From assembly GCA_965247125.1 (NCBI GenBank), contig CBDFGO010000002.1:1514865-1578864 (forward strand): DNA of 64,000 bases, given 5' to 3'. Position numbers and translations under genes: made by a program. The first letter of the stretch is position 1. Every line of letters begins with the position of its first letter. Shown one piece after another: positions 18,116 through 27,253 of the stretch. The notes beneath the pieces were generated by a model. It searched no databases, was not told the origin of the DNA, and saw only the letters and a program-made list of their open reading frames with translations. The stretch is from CALBJU01 sp965247125. GTDB lineage: Bacteria; Bacteroidota; Rhodothermia; Rhodothermales; UBA10348.

Positions 18116-18598
18116 ATGAAGACCACGATAAATTTACTCGCACTCGCGCTCCTCGCCACTGCTTTTACCGGCTCTGTCTTGGCTCAGACGAACGTAGCGA
18201 GCCAGCAGGTCTCTGTGAACGTTTCCGAGATCGCTGTCATCGCGGTTCACGGTAACATCAACCTGACGATCAACACCGCGACAGCCGGCCAAGAGCCCGA
18301 GCCCGTAACAGCTGCTGCCACGTACGACGTTTCAACCAACGGCTCCAACCAGAAAATCTCGGCCCAGCTCGACAGCAATATGCCAAAGGACCTCAAGTTA
18401 TTTGCCACAATGGCCGCTCCGAATTCAGCGACGTCTACCGGCAGAAAAGAACTCAAGGACACATCCGTTGATCTCGTAACAGGCATAACGAAAGTTCGCG
18501 GCTCAGGTCTCGCCCTCACCTACGAAGCTGAGGCCAAGATCAAGGCAACTCCGGACAATGTCCTCCGCACGATCACCTACACCATTACCAACAACTGA
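18116..18598 (+). CDS. Small secreted beta-rich protein, function unknown
   Basis: 160 aa with a clear signal peptide (LLALALLATAFTGSVLAQ). The mature part is rich in Thr, Ala, Val and Asn, with alternating hydrophobic residues (SVNVSEIAVIAVHGNINLTI, RTITYTITNN), suggesting a beta sandwich like an adhesin or pilin subunit. No Cys and no sorting domain. The family was not recognised. It is followed after about 70 bp by a strong terminator, so it is probably a monocistronic, well-expressed gene. The upstream 200 bp is shared with the divergent P450. Confidence 0.7.
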   Translation: MKTTINLLALALLATAFTGSVLAQTNVASQQVSVNVSEIAVIAVHGNINLTINTATAGQEPEPVTAAATYDVSTNGSNQKISAQLDSNMPKDLKLFATMAAPNSATSTGRKELKDTSVDLVTGITKVRGSGLALTYEAEAKIKATPDNVLRTITYTITNN

Positions 18599-18670
18599 TC
18601 AAGAAATTCTACCCTTTCATCTCCCTCGGTAGAATGTGGCAATCGAGTAACAAGGAACGCCGATTGCTGG

Positions 18671-18702
18671 ACGGGGCGGGCTCAAAGCCCGCCCCGTTTT
18701 CT
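18671..18702 (+). terminator. Strong Rho-independent terminator
   Basis: A perfect 12-bp GC-rich stem (ACGGGGCGGGCT / AGCCCGCCCCGT) with a 3-nt loop is followed by TTTCT. It ends the transcript of the small secreted protein gene. Confidence 0.92.
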
Positions 18703-18739
18703 GTATAATGGCTCAATTCGATCATCAATCGGAGCACTC

Positions 18740-19063
18740 GTGCCACGTCGCTTTTTCGTCTATGTGATTGAACTGGAGGCTGCTGTGAAGCAGATCCGCA
18801 AATTCAGAAAAGCCAATCCGGACATGAGGGCAGGTGCTTCCTGTTTCTATGTGGGGAGTTCTTTTCAGGCTCCGGACAACCGCTTTGACCAGCACAAACA
18901 GGGGTATAAATCGAATCGATATGCCCGAAAGTTCGGCGTCAAGTTGCGCCCTGACCTGTTCGATCGCTACAACCCAATCCCTTCTCGCAAAGACGCTCTG
19001 GAACTGGAGGTGTATCTGGCCGAAAGATTGCGCGGCGAGGGCTTTGGAGTCTGGCAGGGTTGA
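18740..19063 (+). CDS. GIY-YIG-like endonuclease domain protein
   Basis: 107 aa from a GTG preceded by GGAG. The N-terminal RFFVYVIEL, then CFYVGSSFQAPDNRFDQHKQ, match the GIY-YIG pattern (YVI...YVGSS) with the following Arg and His, and a Glu in LELEVYLAERLRG could be the metal ligand. Small stand-alone GIY-YIG proteins act in DNA repair or have unknown nuclease roles. The match is by motif only. It sits alone between a terminator and a peroxiredoxin gene. Confidence 0.6.
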   Translation: MPRRFFVYVIELEAAVKQIRKFRKANPDMRAGASCFYVGSSFQAPDNRFDQHKQGYKSNRYARKFGVKLRPDLFDRYNPIPSRKDALELEVYLAERLRGEGFGVWQG

Positions 19064-19164
19064 AGAGGGACGCAGTAGCGGGAGCTCCTCAACTCCATTT
19101 AATTGAAACCAGATAGACAAAAAGGTGTATTTTGGGCCTTGGAACAACCCGTTATACGACTCCC

Positions 19165-19707
19165 ATGAAAACTCTCAAATACATTTCATCTGCCGTTCTG
19201 GTGACCGTTGCAATTCTGGTCTGGGCGGCCTTCAACATTCACGAGGATCCACCTGCCGTCGGTGATGACGCCCCGGAATTCACCCTGACGTCAAACGAGG
19301 GCAAGGAAATAAGCCTGATCGACTATCGTGAGCAGTGGGTAGTGCTCTACTTCTATCCCCGGGATTTTACGCGCGGTTGCACGATCGAGGCGCATAATTT
19401 TCAACGTGATATCGAACAGTATGACGAGAGGAGCACTGTCATTTTTGGCGTAAGCGTAGACGATGAGGAGTCGCACCGGGAATTCTGCGCGAAAGAGGGG
19501 CTGACGTTCAAGCTGCTTGCTGACGTAGGAGCGGAAGTTTCGGAGGCATACGGCTCGGTCAGGGGGCTGGCAGAAGCCAAAATTTCTGCCCGCAACACCT
19601 TTATCATCAATCCGGAAGGGATCGTTGCCAAGGTCTTCATCGGGGTAAAACCAATGCCGCACAGCGAAGAAGTTCTCGCGGCTCTCGACGAACTGCAGGC
19701 GGAGTAA
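19165..19707 (+). CDS. Membrane-anchored peroxiredoxin (Bcp/PrxQ-like)
   Basis: 180 aa from the ATG at 19165. An N-terminal hydrophobic segment (YISSAVLVTVAILVWAAF) would anchor it in the membrane or export it. The AhpC/TSA domain has APEFTLTSNEGKEISL, VVLYFYPRDFTRGCTIEA with the peroxidatic Cys, and FGVSVDDEESHREFC. The resolving Cys five residues after the first, seen in E. coli Bcp, is absent; the Cys in REFCAKEGL may serve or the enzyme may be one-Cys. It reduces peroxides with thioredoxin. The YheT-like hydrolase gene follows after 9 bp. Confidence 0.9.
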   Translation: MKTLKYISSAVLVTVAILVWAAFNIHEDPPAVGDDAPEFTLTSNEGKEISLIDYREQWVVLYFYPRDFTRGCTIEAHNFQRDIEQYDERSTVIFGVSVDDEESHREFCAKEGLTFKLLADVGAEVSEAYGSVRGLAEAKISARNTFIINPEGIVAKVFIGVKPMPHSEEVLAALDELQAE

Positions 19708-19716
19708 CCGACCTAC

Positions 19717-20670
19717 GTGCCGCTACTTCCTCCTCCGGATTATAAACCGAACTTTCTACTTCGAAATTGCCACTTGCATACGATTTATGCGAGTCGGTTT
19801 CGAATTGTCGGTGCGCCCCGATACGCGCGCGAACGCATCGAAACTCCCGATGGTGATTTCATCGATCTGGACTGGTCCCGAGCCAATTCTTCCCGAGTCG
19901 CGGTTGTCCTGCACGGGCTCGAAGGATCAAGCGACAGACCTTACATGCGAGGAATCGTCCATGCGTTGAATGCCGCGGGATGGGACGTAGCCGCCGTAAA
20001 CTTCCGTGGATGTTCTGGAGAGCCCAATCGATTGTTGACATCGTATCACAGCGGGGCCACCCACGACCTGAAAACGATACTGGATCACGTCTTCACATTG
20101 TACAGTAACGTAACCATGGTCGGGTACAGTCTGGGAGGCAACCTGATGCTGAAATACCTCGGCGAGGTGGGAGACCAGGCGCGAGTGCGGTCCGCGATCG
20201 CCTTTTCGGTGCCCTGTGACCTGAAGGCCAGCGCCACACAGCTGGCAGAAAAAAGTAATCGTGTCTACATGTGGAAGTCACTCGCAGCGCTTCGTACGAA
20301 GATTGAAGCCAAAGCATCCCAGTTTCCAGAAGTAGTTGATGCAAGCGGGTTCGACAGTATCCGAGATTTTATAACCTTCGATGAAAAATACACCGCTCCT
20401 CTGAATGGCTTCGAGAACGCGGAGGACTACTGGAAAAAGTGCAGTTGCACGCAGTTCCTTTCAAGTATTCGCATACCGACGCTGCTTGTCAGCGCGGCGG
20501 ATGATCCATTTCTGGCTGATAGTTGTTATCCGATCAAAGAAGCGGAATCCAGCGATTATTTCAGCCTGGAAATTCCCCGATTGGGTGGGCACGTAGGATT
20601 TCACCAGTGGGGGCGTTATTGGTCTGAGCGGCGCGTAGTGAACTATCTCGAGGAGACTCAGCTGTCGTGA
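19717..20670 (+). CDS. YheT-family alpha/beta hydrolase
   Basis: 317 aa from a GTG. The family signature is clear: an N-terminal LRNCHLHTIYAS, oxyanion region VVLHGLEGSSDRPYMRG, FRGCSGEPNR, nucleophile elbow MVGYSLGGNLMLKYLGE, acid in VSAADDPF and His in RLGGHVGFHQ. YheT proteins are cytosolic carboxylesterase-like hydrolases of unclear physiological substrate. It is probably co-transcribed with the peroxiredoxin gene (9-bp gap) and converges on the GH18 gene. Confidence 0.9.
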   Translation: MPLLPPPDYKPNFLLRNCHLHTIYASRFRIVGAPRYARERIETPDGDFIDLDWSRANSSRVAVVLHGLEGSSDRPYMRGIVHALNAAGWDVAAVNFRGCSGEPNRLLTSYHSGATHDLKTILDHVFTLYSNVTMVGYSLGGNLMLKYLGEVGDQARVRSAIAFSVPCDLKASATQLAEKSNRVYMWKSLAALRTKIEAKASQFPEVVDASGFDSIRDFITFDEKYTAPLNGFENAEDYWKKCSCTQFLSSIRIPTLLVSAADDPFLADSCYPIKEAESSDYFSLEIPRLGGHVGFHQWGRYWSERRVVNYLEETQLS

Positions 20671-20685
20671 CCCCGGGCGAGGGGC

Positions 20686-21771
20686 CTATCTCTTACTGAA
20701 CTCTCCTTTCAAAACGTCCCAGACCGCCGGATCCTCCGCGCTCAACACCCAGATGGATACACCTCGCAATCCGGGGTACTCGTCAAATAGTTTGAGCTTG
20801 GATTGCATGGATCGGGCGTTTTCGAGAAAGACCCAGTGAAAAACCCCAAACTGCTGCCAAAAACCATACGAAACACCTTGTTCAGGAAGCCAAGCAAGAT
20901 CCACGCTATTCGTCGTGAGCAAGGAGTCAGCAATCCTGAACGATATTTCTCTACCCCGCACCTTTACCGTTTCGTCTCCGAACTCATCCGGAAACCAGTA
21001 TCCGGAGTAAAATGGAAGCCCCAAGGAGATCTTCTCCACCGGTACGCCCTGTGAAAGCGCATAGTCCAGCATTTCTTTCATCCAGGGAAGCCCTGCTATC
21101 GGTCCGGGCGCGGTGGGGCCACCGTGCTGGGCGTAGGTCATCAGGGAGATGAAATCGCCTGCTTCAGCCAGGGCTTTCATATCGAAATTTCCACGCCAAT
21201 TGTCCTGCATGTAACGGGAGAATCCGCGCTCTTCGGCCTGGTCATTTGTGGGGACGACGGCAACGGACGCGGTCATTCCGGCTGCGTGCAGCCGGGTGGC
21301 GGCTTCCTGGAAAAAAGACGTGAACGCATCCTTCTGGCTCCGATGAATGTTCTCAAAGTCAAACTGCCAGCCCCAGAATCCCTTATCTGTTCCCTCTTTG
21401 ACCATGAAATCAATCGTTCGGCGGCGTCCTTCCGGATTGGCCAGAAGGGCGTGCATCAGGGCCTGGTTGAAGCCGGGATTCATGATGAGCGGCATGAGAT
21501 GTGTACCGGTCTGGGCCGCCGCCTGCACCAACTGGTCCGGCACCGCGCCGCGAACATTGCCGAGAGAGTCAACCCTGTAGGATTGCGGTGCGATAACAGA
21601 GATCTGGTCGGCATGCTCCAAAAAGGATCCTAATCGCCGTCCACCGTAAACTATCACTTCCTGTGCCTGCGTCGGACAGGGAGCGATGCCGAGAACCACA
21701 ATTGCCGCTAACAACACACCCGTCCACGGGCGATTGAGGCGCCCCACCACACCGAGATGATGACGGTCCAT
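20686..21771 (-). CDS. Secreted glycoside hydrolase family 18 protein
   Basis: 361 aa with an N-terminal signal segment (VLLAAIVVLGIAPCPTQAQ). The GH18 catalytic strand reads GFWGWQFDFENIH, where the Glu is the acid/base of the DxxDxDxE motif and the last Asp-x-Glu is kept. Other family cues are MPLIMN, FISLMTYAQHGG, LGLPFYSGYWF and GVSIWVLSAEDP. It resembles YaaH/chitinase-like hydrolases acting on chitin or peptidoglycan-type sugars. Its ATG overlaps the stop of the phosphate transporter (TAATG), so it is the last gene of that operon, though no functional link is evident. Confidence 0.86.
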   Translation of the reverse strand: MDRHHLGVVGRLNRPWTGVLLAAIVVLGIAPCPTQAQEVIVYGGRRLGSFLEHADQISVIAPQSYRVDSLGNVRGAVPDQLVQAAAQTGTHLMPLIMNPGFNQALMHALLANPEGRRRTIDFMVKEGTDKGFWGWQFDFENIHRSQKDAFTSFFQEAATRLHAAGMTASVAVVPTNDQAEERGFSRYMQDNWRGNFDMKALAEAGDFISLMTYAQHGGPTAPGPIAGLPWMKEMLDYALSQGVPVEKISLGLPFYSGYWFPDEFGDETVKVRGREISFRIADSLLTTNSVDLAWLPEQGVSYGFWQQFGVFHWVFLENARSMQSKLKLFDEYPGLRGVSIWVLSAEDPAVWDVLKGEFSKR

Positions 21772-23036
21772 TATCCGAATACCGCTCTTAACACATAAAA
21801 CAACATTGCGGCAACGAACCCGGCAATCGGTAGCGTGACGACCCAGGATGCGACAATGCGACCAATCATTCTCAGATCCAGCGCACCGATTCCGCGCGCG
21901 AGGCCAACTCCCATAACGGCTCCAACCAGAATGTGCGTTGTGGAGACGGGTAGCCCCGTTCCAGATGCTATCGCCACGGTAGAGGCTGCCGCCAGTTCCG
22001 CGCAGAACCCGCGGGTCGGGGTGAGCTCGGTTATTTTGGTTCCGATGGTCTTCATCACGCGATACCCCATTGTTACCAGACCCGTGACAATCCCAACTCC
22101 ACCCACGAGTAGAATCCAGATTGGAAGTCCCGATTGAGCCAGAATATCACCACCGCTCTGGACCGTGCTGACTACCGCAGCAAGGGGGCCAATCCCGTTC
22201 GCTACGTCGTTCGAACCGTGCGCAAATGCCATGGCACACGCCGTAAAGATCATCATCGGAGCAAAAACGCGCTCCACACTCGCAAATCGGTAGTCTTTCT
22301 CAGCCTCCGGGTCCCGTTTCGCCTTTCGAAGAAGATATCCACCCAACAGAGCCGTCAGCACGCCCGCGACGATGGACAGCAGAAAGCCGTTCGTGGTGGA
22401 AATATCTATATCCAGATGCTTCAAACCCTTGGTCAGGGTTACCAGAGCGATCACAAAGCCGACCAGAAAAATGTAGTATGGGCCCCATTTTTTCGCGGCT
22501 TCAAACGGATTCTCTGTGTTCAGAATGAGCTTGCGAATGGACTGCATGAAAAAGAAGGCCAACGCTCCACCGACCAAAGGTGAAACGATCCAACTCATTA
22601 CAATCTCTCCAACGGCCCCCCACTGCACGCTGGAAGGTCCAATTCCAACGATTCCAAAACCGACCACGGCGCCAATAATTGAATGTGTGGTGGAAACGGG
22701 CCAGCCCTTTGCCGAAGCGATCATCAACCAGAATCCTGCCGAAAGAAGAGCGGCCAACATCCCGTAGACCAGATATTCTGGATTTTCAGCCAGCCCGGCG
22801 GTGTTGATAATGTCCTTCCGAATGGTGCTAGTAACGCTTCCGCCCGCCAGTACCGCACCCGCAAATTCGAATATGGCTGCAATAATTATGGCCTGCTTCA
22901 CCGTCAGCGCACCCGCACCGACGGAAGTCCCCATCGCGTTGGCCAGATCATTGGCGCCAACTCCCCAGGTCATGTACAGACCGAACACCAGCGCGAGTCC
23001 GATAAACCAGGGTCCGTATTGAGCGATGATTTCCAT
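21771..23036 (-). CDS. pit: PiT-family inorganic phosphate transporter
   Basis: 421 aa polytopic membrane protein. The duplicated PiT signature is visible as GANDLANAMGTSVGAGALT near the N-terminus and GSNDVANGIGPLAAVV in the second half, each with the following helix (VSTTHSIIGAVVGFG and VSTTHILVGAVMGVG). It imports phosphate, often as a metal-phosphate complex, driven by H+ or Na+. It lies 54 bp downstream of a DUF47 gene, the conserved partner of PiT carriers in many bacteria. Confidence 0.95.
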   Translation of the reverse strand: MEIIAQYGPWFIGLALVFGLYMTWGVGANDLANAMGTSVGAGALTVKQAIIIAAIFEFAGAVLAGGSVTSTIRKDIINTAGLAENPEYLVYGMLAALLSAGFWLMIASAKGWPVSTTHSIIGAVVGFGIVGIGPSSVQWGAVGEIVMSWIVSPLVGGALAFFFMQSIRKLILNTENPFEAAKKWGPYYIFLVGFVIALVTLTKGLKHLDIDISTTNGFLLSIVAGVLTALLGGYLLRKAKRDPEAEKDYRFASVERVFAPMMIFTACAMAFAHGSNDVANGIGPLAAVVSTVQSGGDILAQSGLPIWILLVGGVGIVTGLVTMGYRVMKTIGTKITELTPTRGFCAELAAASTVAIASGTGLPVSTTHILVGAVMGVGLARGIGALDLRMIGRIVASWVVTLPIAGFVAAMLFYVLRAVFG

Positions 23037-23090
23037 TAATGCTAATTTCTTAGGCTGCGCCTTCTTGTGTGTACCTGGGTGATGCCGCGG

Positions 23091-23774
23091 TTACCGAGAT
23101 GAAATCATGAGCCGGAGACGATTTCCGACCGCTTCAGCATAGTCCGCTGTATCTCCAATCCACTCGATGAGTCGATGCCAGAAAATGACAGAGACTGGAT
23201 TCATCTGGTCCTCGTATTTGAAAAGAGCTTTCCCAATACTCATCTCCTTTTTGTCTGACACAGCCTCCATTTCATTCAATGTGTCGATCATTTTGCTCAC
23301 ACTCTCCGCTTCTGGGCCTGAAAAACCGGTCTCGAGCAGTTCGTCCAACTCTTCCATGATCGACGCGGCGTGGGCACATACTTTTATGCACTCATTGACG
23401 AATGGCATGATCTCGTCACGAATACCATCGGGCACGTTCATCTTCCTCTCCACCAACAGACCGGCAATGTCCTGGGAGACGTCCGCGATTTTGTCCTGCA
23501 TCTCGAGGAGATCGAGTAAATCCCGGCGATCTACTGGCAGCAGAAAAGTTCGTGGAAGGTTTTGTCGAACTTCCTTGTGGATTGCATCCGCCTCGTGTTC
23601 GAGGGTGCATATAAGATCCCGCTGAAGCTCGACTTCGGCCTGATTGTCCTCAAGAAGGGCCTCAAAAAGAGGGGGAAGATACTCTGCACATGACAGTGCA
23701 ACCCGCATATGCCTCTTCAGAAGGCTGAACGGATTTGGACCGAACAGACGACTTAAGGGATTGGTCGTTTTCAT
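23091..23774 (-). CDS. DUF47/TIGR00153 PhoU-like protein
   Basis: 227 aa from the ATG at 23774. It is all-helical and acidic, with the family marks FGPNPFSLLKRHM, LEHEADAIHKEVRQ, LPRTFLLPVDRRDLLDLLEMQD and SVIFWHRLIEWIGDTADYAE. DUF47 proteins resemble PhoU and are thought to control the adjacent PiT carrier. Gene order DUF47-PiT supports that. A longer start at 23927 would cross the divergent promoter region and is unlikely. Confidence 0.92.
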   Translation of the reverse strand: MKTTNPLSRLFGPNPFSLLKRHMRVALSCAEYLPPLFEALLEDNQAEVELQRDLICTLEHEADAIHKEVRQNLPRTFLLPVDRRDLLDLLEMQDKIADVSQDIAGLLVERKMNVPDGIRDEIMPFVNECIKVCAHAASIMEELDELLETGFSGPEAESVSKMIDTLNEMEAVSDKKEMSIGKALFKYEDQMNPVSVIFWHRLIEWIGDTADYAEAVGNRLRLMISSR

Positions 23775-23950
23775 GGCTTCCGTGGAATTATTCTGCCGGA
23801 CGTGAAGAACTACCACAATCTCGTTCGGGGAGAAACGGCTTCCAAGTAAACTTTTCGTTAGGGCCTGTTCAGAGGCCGTGGTATACCGGAGTCGAAATCG
23901 AGTTGTACCTTTTGGATCAGGACCCATCGACCAATCAATTAGCCAACGAC

Positions 23951-25096
23951 ATGCCTTCCACAGTGCACCGTTCCCAGCGTCGATTCTTGCTCGTCCTGGT
24001 GATTGTCATCTCCATTCTGTTCTTGTTCATGATCAGAAGTTTTCTGATCACGCTCCTCTTGGCAGCGATATTTTCGGCGATGGCGATGCCCTGTCAGCGA
24101 TGGATATGTGCTCGAACCCGCGATCGTCGCCCACTCGCTGCCCTTTTTACGCTTCTGATTCTGGTTGTGGCTGTGGGTATTCCGATTTTCGGATTTCTGG
24201 GGATGGTGGCCAATCAAGCGATTGAAATAAGTCAGGCGGCGCGCCCCTGGATAGAAAGCCAAATTGTGGAAGCAGGCGGTTGGGACGAGTTTCTGAGCCA
24301 GTATCCAATCCTCCACCGATTCCTGCCCGAACAGACAGAGCTCCTCTCGAAACTCAGCGAATTTGCCGCAGCTGCCGGTCGTTTTCTTGCCGACAGCGTG
24401 GTCGGTATAACCCGCGGCACGGCAGCATTCGCGCTTCAGGTGTTCGTCCTGCTCTATGCGATGTTCTTCTTCCTGAAAGACGGCGCCGTCATCATGGAAA
24501 AAATCCTCTATTACGTTCCCCTTCCCGAGGAAGCGGAAGAGGAGTTGATCAACAAGATTGTCTCTGTCGCGACTGCAGTTCTGAAAGGCTCACTCGTCAT
24601 CGGCATCCTTCAGGGCGGGCTGGCGGGCGCGGCATTCTGGGTGGTCGGAATCCCGGGATGGGCGTTCTGGACCACGGTGATGATCGTGCTTTCAATCATT
24701 CCCGCAATCGGCTCAGCCCTTATCTGGATACCGGCGGCCATCTTTCTCTTTTCATCCGGGCCCATGGCACCGGCTATACTGTTTACCCTGTGGTGCGTCC
24801 TTGTCGTAGGAACCGTGGACAATTTCCTTCGACCCAGACTGGTAGGAAAAGACACCAAGATGCCGGATATCCTGGTATTGATCAGCACCCTTGGAGGCAT
24901 TTTTCTCTTTGGGGCCATCGGATTTATTCTGGGACCGATCATCGCCGCGCTCTTCCTGGGCGTATGGTTCATCTACGGCGATATGTTCGCCGACAGCCTG
25001 GGTAAAAAGCCTGTGTCAATGACGCCGATGCCGGAAGGTGTCGAAGAGCCTGAGCAGGACTCCGAACGCGAATCGGAGGACGATCAGGCTACTTGA
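23951..25096 (+). CDS. AI-2E family transporter (YdiK/PerM-like permease)
   Basis: 381 aa from the ATG at 23951; upstream reading frame overlaps the DUF47 gene and is not coding. Several hydrophobic helices (FLLVLVIVISILFLFMIRSF, LFTLLILVVAVGIPIFGFLG, FVLLYAMFFFLKDG, FLFGAIGFILGPIIAALFLG) and the family segment NFLRPRLVGKDTKMPDILVL are seen. Members export small molecules or ions; a real role in AI-2 transport is unproven for most. The tail is highly acidic. The gene is divergent from the phosphate operon across about 176 bp. Confidence 0.9.
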   Translation: MPSTVHRSQRRFLLVLVIVISILFLFMIRSFLITLLLAAIFSAMAMPCQRWICARTRDRRPLAALFTLLILVVAVGIPIFGFLGMVANQAIEISQAARPWIESQIVEAGGWDEFLSQYPILHRFLPEQTELLSKLSEFAAAAGRFLADSVVGITRGTAAFALQVFVLLYAMFFFLKDGAVIMEKILYYVPLPEEAEEELINKIVSVATAVLKGSLVIGILQGGLAGAAFWVVGIPGWAFWTTVMIVLSIIPAIGSALIWIPAAIFLFSSGPMAPAILFTLWCVLVVGTVDNFLRPRLVGKDTKMPDILVLISTLGGIFLFGAIGFILGPIIAALFLGVWFIYGDMFADSLGKKPVSMTPMPEGVEEPEQDSERESEDDQAT

Positions 25097-25199
25097 TCAG
25101 AACCAGTTGTTATATCTGGCGGTCAGTGGGCGTGCGCAGCTCGTACAAATAGACGCCGCTCGCAACCGATCGGCCCGACTCATCTCCAGAAAAGAACCT
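25089..25199 (-). pseudogene. Remnant of a T9SS C-terminal sorting domain
   Basis: On the minus strand the frame reads FSGDESGRSVASGVYLYELR, then after a few residues a stop (TAA) and QLVLIK before a final TAG at 25089-25091. This closely matches the end of FlgD-like sorting domains (SGVYLYRL...LVLLK), as on the protease at 12254-16312. No matching upstream coding part is seen, so it is probably the eroded tail of a lost secreted protein gene. It overlaps the 3' end of the permease gene by 8 bp. The rest of 25097-25525 holds no gene I can support. Confidence 0.5.
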
Positions 25200-25525
25200 G
25201 CGCGGTGGCGTCTTCTGAACCGAAAAGCGTCCAGAGAGAGAACAAGATCAGGAGGGTAAGAATAATGGCTTTGGTAGCCCGAAATACGAGTTCCGCGGGG
25301 TGGTGTAATGCATCTCTCCGTCGGTCGGTTGCGTTTTTCATAGCAGATACATCACGGGTAGTGGTCGAATTGGTGTCTGGCGGCATTGGGGAGGTCTTGA
25401 GAATTACTTTCCGCAGTACTGAAACGGCTTTTTTTTCGTTTTTTGCTCTGAATCTCAGGCCCGAAGGACCCGTATTGGGATGAGTGATCGCCACTAAAAG
25501 CAATTTAAACGGCTATTTTCAGGCT

Positions 25526-25792
25526 ATGAGCAACGATACCTCCTATTCAAAACGAGCGACCTCGACCACCCTCGGCTGGATCCTCTGGCGAGGGGGGATG
25601 TATTTCTGTGGGGCATACATCGGATATGAAGGGACGGTGAGAACGTGGAGATTCTTGCTCGGTCTCGACCTTCCTTCTCAAGTCTTTGCAGGCATTATCA
25701 TTATCCTGATTGGTTCAGTACTGGTTGTGGCCTCCCTGATACTCGAGCGAATAGCGGACTCAAAATTGGAAAAAGGACTGCGCGATGAGTAA
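25526..25792 (+). CDS. Small membrane protein, two predicted helices
   Basis: 88 aa from the ATG at 25526. There is one likely helix around TLGWILWRGGMYFCGAYIGY and a stronger one at VFAGIIIILIGSVLVVASLIL, ending in a charged tail (ERIADSKLEKGLRDE). Family not recognised. It overlaps the next gene by 8 bp, and both have related C-terminal tails (KGLRDE and KALRDE), suggesting a paired or duplicated function. Confidence 0.7.
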   Translation: MSNDTSYSKRATSTTLGWILWRGGMYFCGAYIGYEGTVRTWRFLLGLDLPSQVFAGIIIILIGSVLVVASLILERIADSKLEKGLRDE

Positions 25793-26033
25793 ATCGATGA
25801 GAATGACGGGAGCCATCATGGTCGCCGCCGGTGTACTTATTGTCCTGTCCTACTTTTTCGAACCGCTCGGGCGCGCCCTGAACTGGTTCTGGCTGCTTCC
25901 TGTCCAACTTCAAATTGGACTCGGAGTAGCTGTTATTGGATTGACTGTATTGATCATTTCTCTCCTCGCTGAACGGTGGAAAGACCGCCACAAAGACAAA
26001 GCACTGAGAGACGAAACCCCAACACCCTCCTGA
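25785..26033 (+). CDS. Small membrane protein paired with the preceding gene
   Basis: 82 aa with two hydrophobic helices (MTGAIMVAAGVLIVLSYFF and QLQIGLGVAVIGLTVLIISL) and a charged tail (ERWKDRHKDKALRDE). It starts inside the end of the preceding gene and ends 5 bp before the YbjQ-like gene, so all three look like one operon. No known domain is recognised. Confidence 0.7.
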   Translation: MSKSMRMTGAIMVAAGVLIVLSYFFEPLGRALNWFWLLPVQLQIGLGVAVIGLTVLIISLLAERWKDRHKDKALRDETPTPS

Positions 26034-26038
26034 ACACC

Positions 26039-26365
26039 ATGATTATCGTTACCACTGACTTCATCCCCGGATACGAGATTACCGAAACCCTGGGCGTCGC
26101 ACGCGGCAGTACCATTCGGGCAAAGCACATAGGCAAAGACATCCTCGCCGGCCTCAGAATGCTGATTGGAGGAGAAATCAAGGAATACACTGAAATGCTG
26201 ACCGAGGCCCGGAACGCCGCCACGCAGCGCATGGAGTGGGACGCCGAAAACCTGGGAGCGGATGCTGTAGTGAACGTGCGATTCGCAACCAGTCAGGTCA
26301 TGTCCGGAGCAGCCGAACTGCTCGCGTACGGCACGGCGGTGAAGCTGAAAAGGGTAGAAAGCTGA
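26039..26365 (+). CDS. YbjQ/UPF0145 family protein
   Basis: 108 aa from the ATG at 26039. The family pattern is clear: TTDFIPGYEITETLGVARG, the Arg-rich helix, GGEIKEYTEMLTEAR, AATQRMEWDAENLGADAVV and GTAVKLKRV. Such proteins form pentameric dodecin-like or heavy-metal-binding folds; the role is unknown. It is the third gene of a tight set with two small membrane proteins, which hints at a membrane-associated complex. Confidence 0.92.
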   Translation: MIIVTTDFIPGYEITETLGVARGSTIRAKHIGKDILAGLRMLIGGEIKEYTEMLTEARNAATQRMEWDAENLGADAVVNVRFATSQVMSGAAELLAYGTAVKLKRVES

Positions 26366-26440
26366 CCCTGTTGGCAACTTTGAGACCCCCAGTCTATCGT
26401 AGTTGCGACCTCCTTCCTTTCCACTTGTGAGATCACCGCC

Positions 26441-27187
26441 ATGAACCGCCGTTTTACTACGATCGGGGCGCTTGCCCTGATTGCAACGCTCGTATTTCCA
26501 CTGGCCACGGCCGCACAGGATCGGTCGGAGCCCGAAAACCTGCAATTCTTTCCAAAAGATCTGACCCGTGCGGAGGTCGTCGCCAAGATGCGACACTTTT
26601 CGTTCGCGCTCGGCGTGCGTTGTTCGCACTGTCATTTCAGAAATGAAGAGAGCGGGCGACTGGTTTATTCCAGTGACGAAAATCCCAATAAAAACAAGGC
26701 GCGGTTCATGTTGCGCATGATGGAAACCATCAATAAGGAGTTACTTCCAGCCCTTGAGAACCGTAGCGAGCCAGCGTTCGAAATCACCTGTAAGACTTGC
26801 CATCGCGGAACGGCGCGGTCTCGCATTCTGGCTCAGGAGATGCTTCTTGCCGCGCACCAAGATGGTGCCGGAGCTGCGATCGAAAAGTTCCATGAGCTAC
26901 GGGAAGACTATGACAACTCCGGAGCCTACGACTTCCGGGAGTGGGAGACGAACACGGTCGCTGAGAGACTGGCAGAAGATGGAATGCACGAAGACGCGAT
27001 CACCATCTATCAGATGAACCTGAAACGTTTTCCAGAATCAATTGGCATCTACATGGGCATCGCCGAGTCATATGAAGCGCTGGAGGACATTCCAGCGGCC
27101 ATCGAAGCATATGAGAAGGCACTTGAGCTGAATGCTGATATGCAGCGGACGCGCACGCATGTGGACGAATTAAAAGCCGGACAATAG
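26441..27187 (+). CDS. Secreted dihaem c-type cytochrome with TPR tail
   Basis: 248 aa with a signal peptide (LALIATLVFPLATAAQ). Two haem c motifs are present, CSHCH at 61-65 and CKTCH at 117-121, in a domain like the photosynthetic reaction-centre cytochrome c subunit family (NLQFFPKDLTRAEVVAKMR, then MRHFSFALGVRC). After it come two TPR-like repeats (ITIYQMNLKRFPESIGIYMG, IAESYEALEDIPAAIEAYEKALEL). It probably carries electrons in the periplasm, and the TPR part may dock a partner. No photosynthesis genes are near. Confidence 0.87.
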   Translation: MNRRFTTIGALALIATLVFPLATAAQDRSEPENLQFFPKDLTRAEVVAKMRHFSFALGVRCSHCHFRNEESGRLVYSSDENPNKNKARFMLRMMETINKELLPALENRSEPAFEITCKTCHRGTARSRILAQEMLLAAHQDGAGAAIEKFHELREDYDNSGAYDFREWETNTVAERLAEDGMHEDAITIYQMNLKRFPESIGIYMGIAESYEALEDIPAAIEAYEKALELNADMQRTRTHVDELKAGQ

Positions 27188-27253
27188 ACCTTGACTGAAT
27201 AGGTCAACGTGAGCTTTCTTGGGGCGCAGTCAGACACTTTCACCCCGAGTCCC

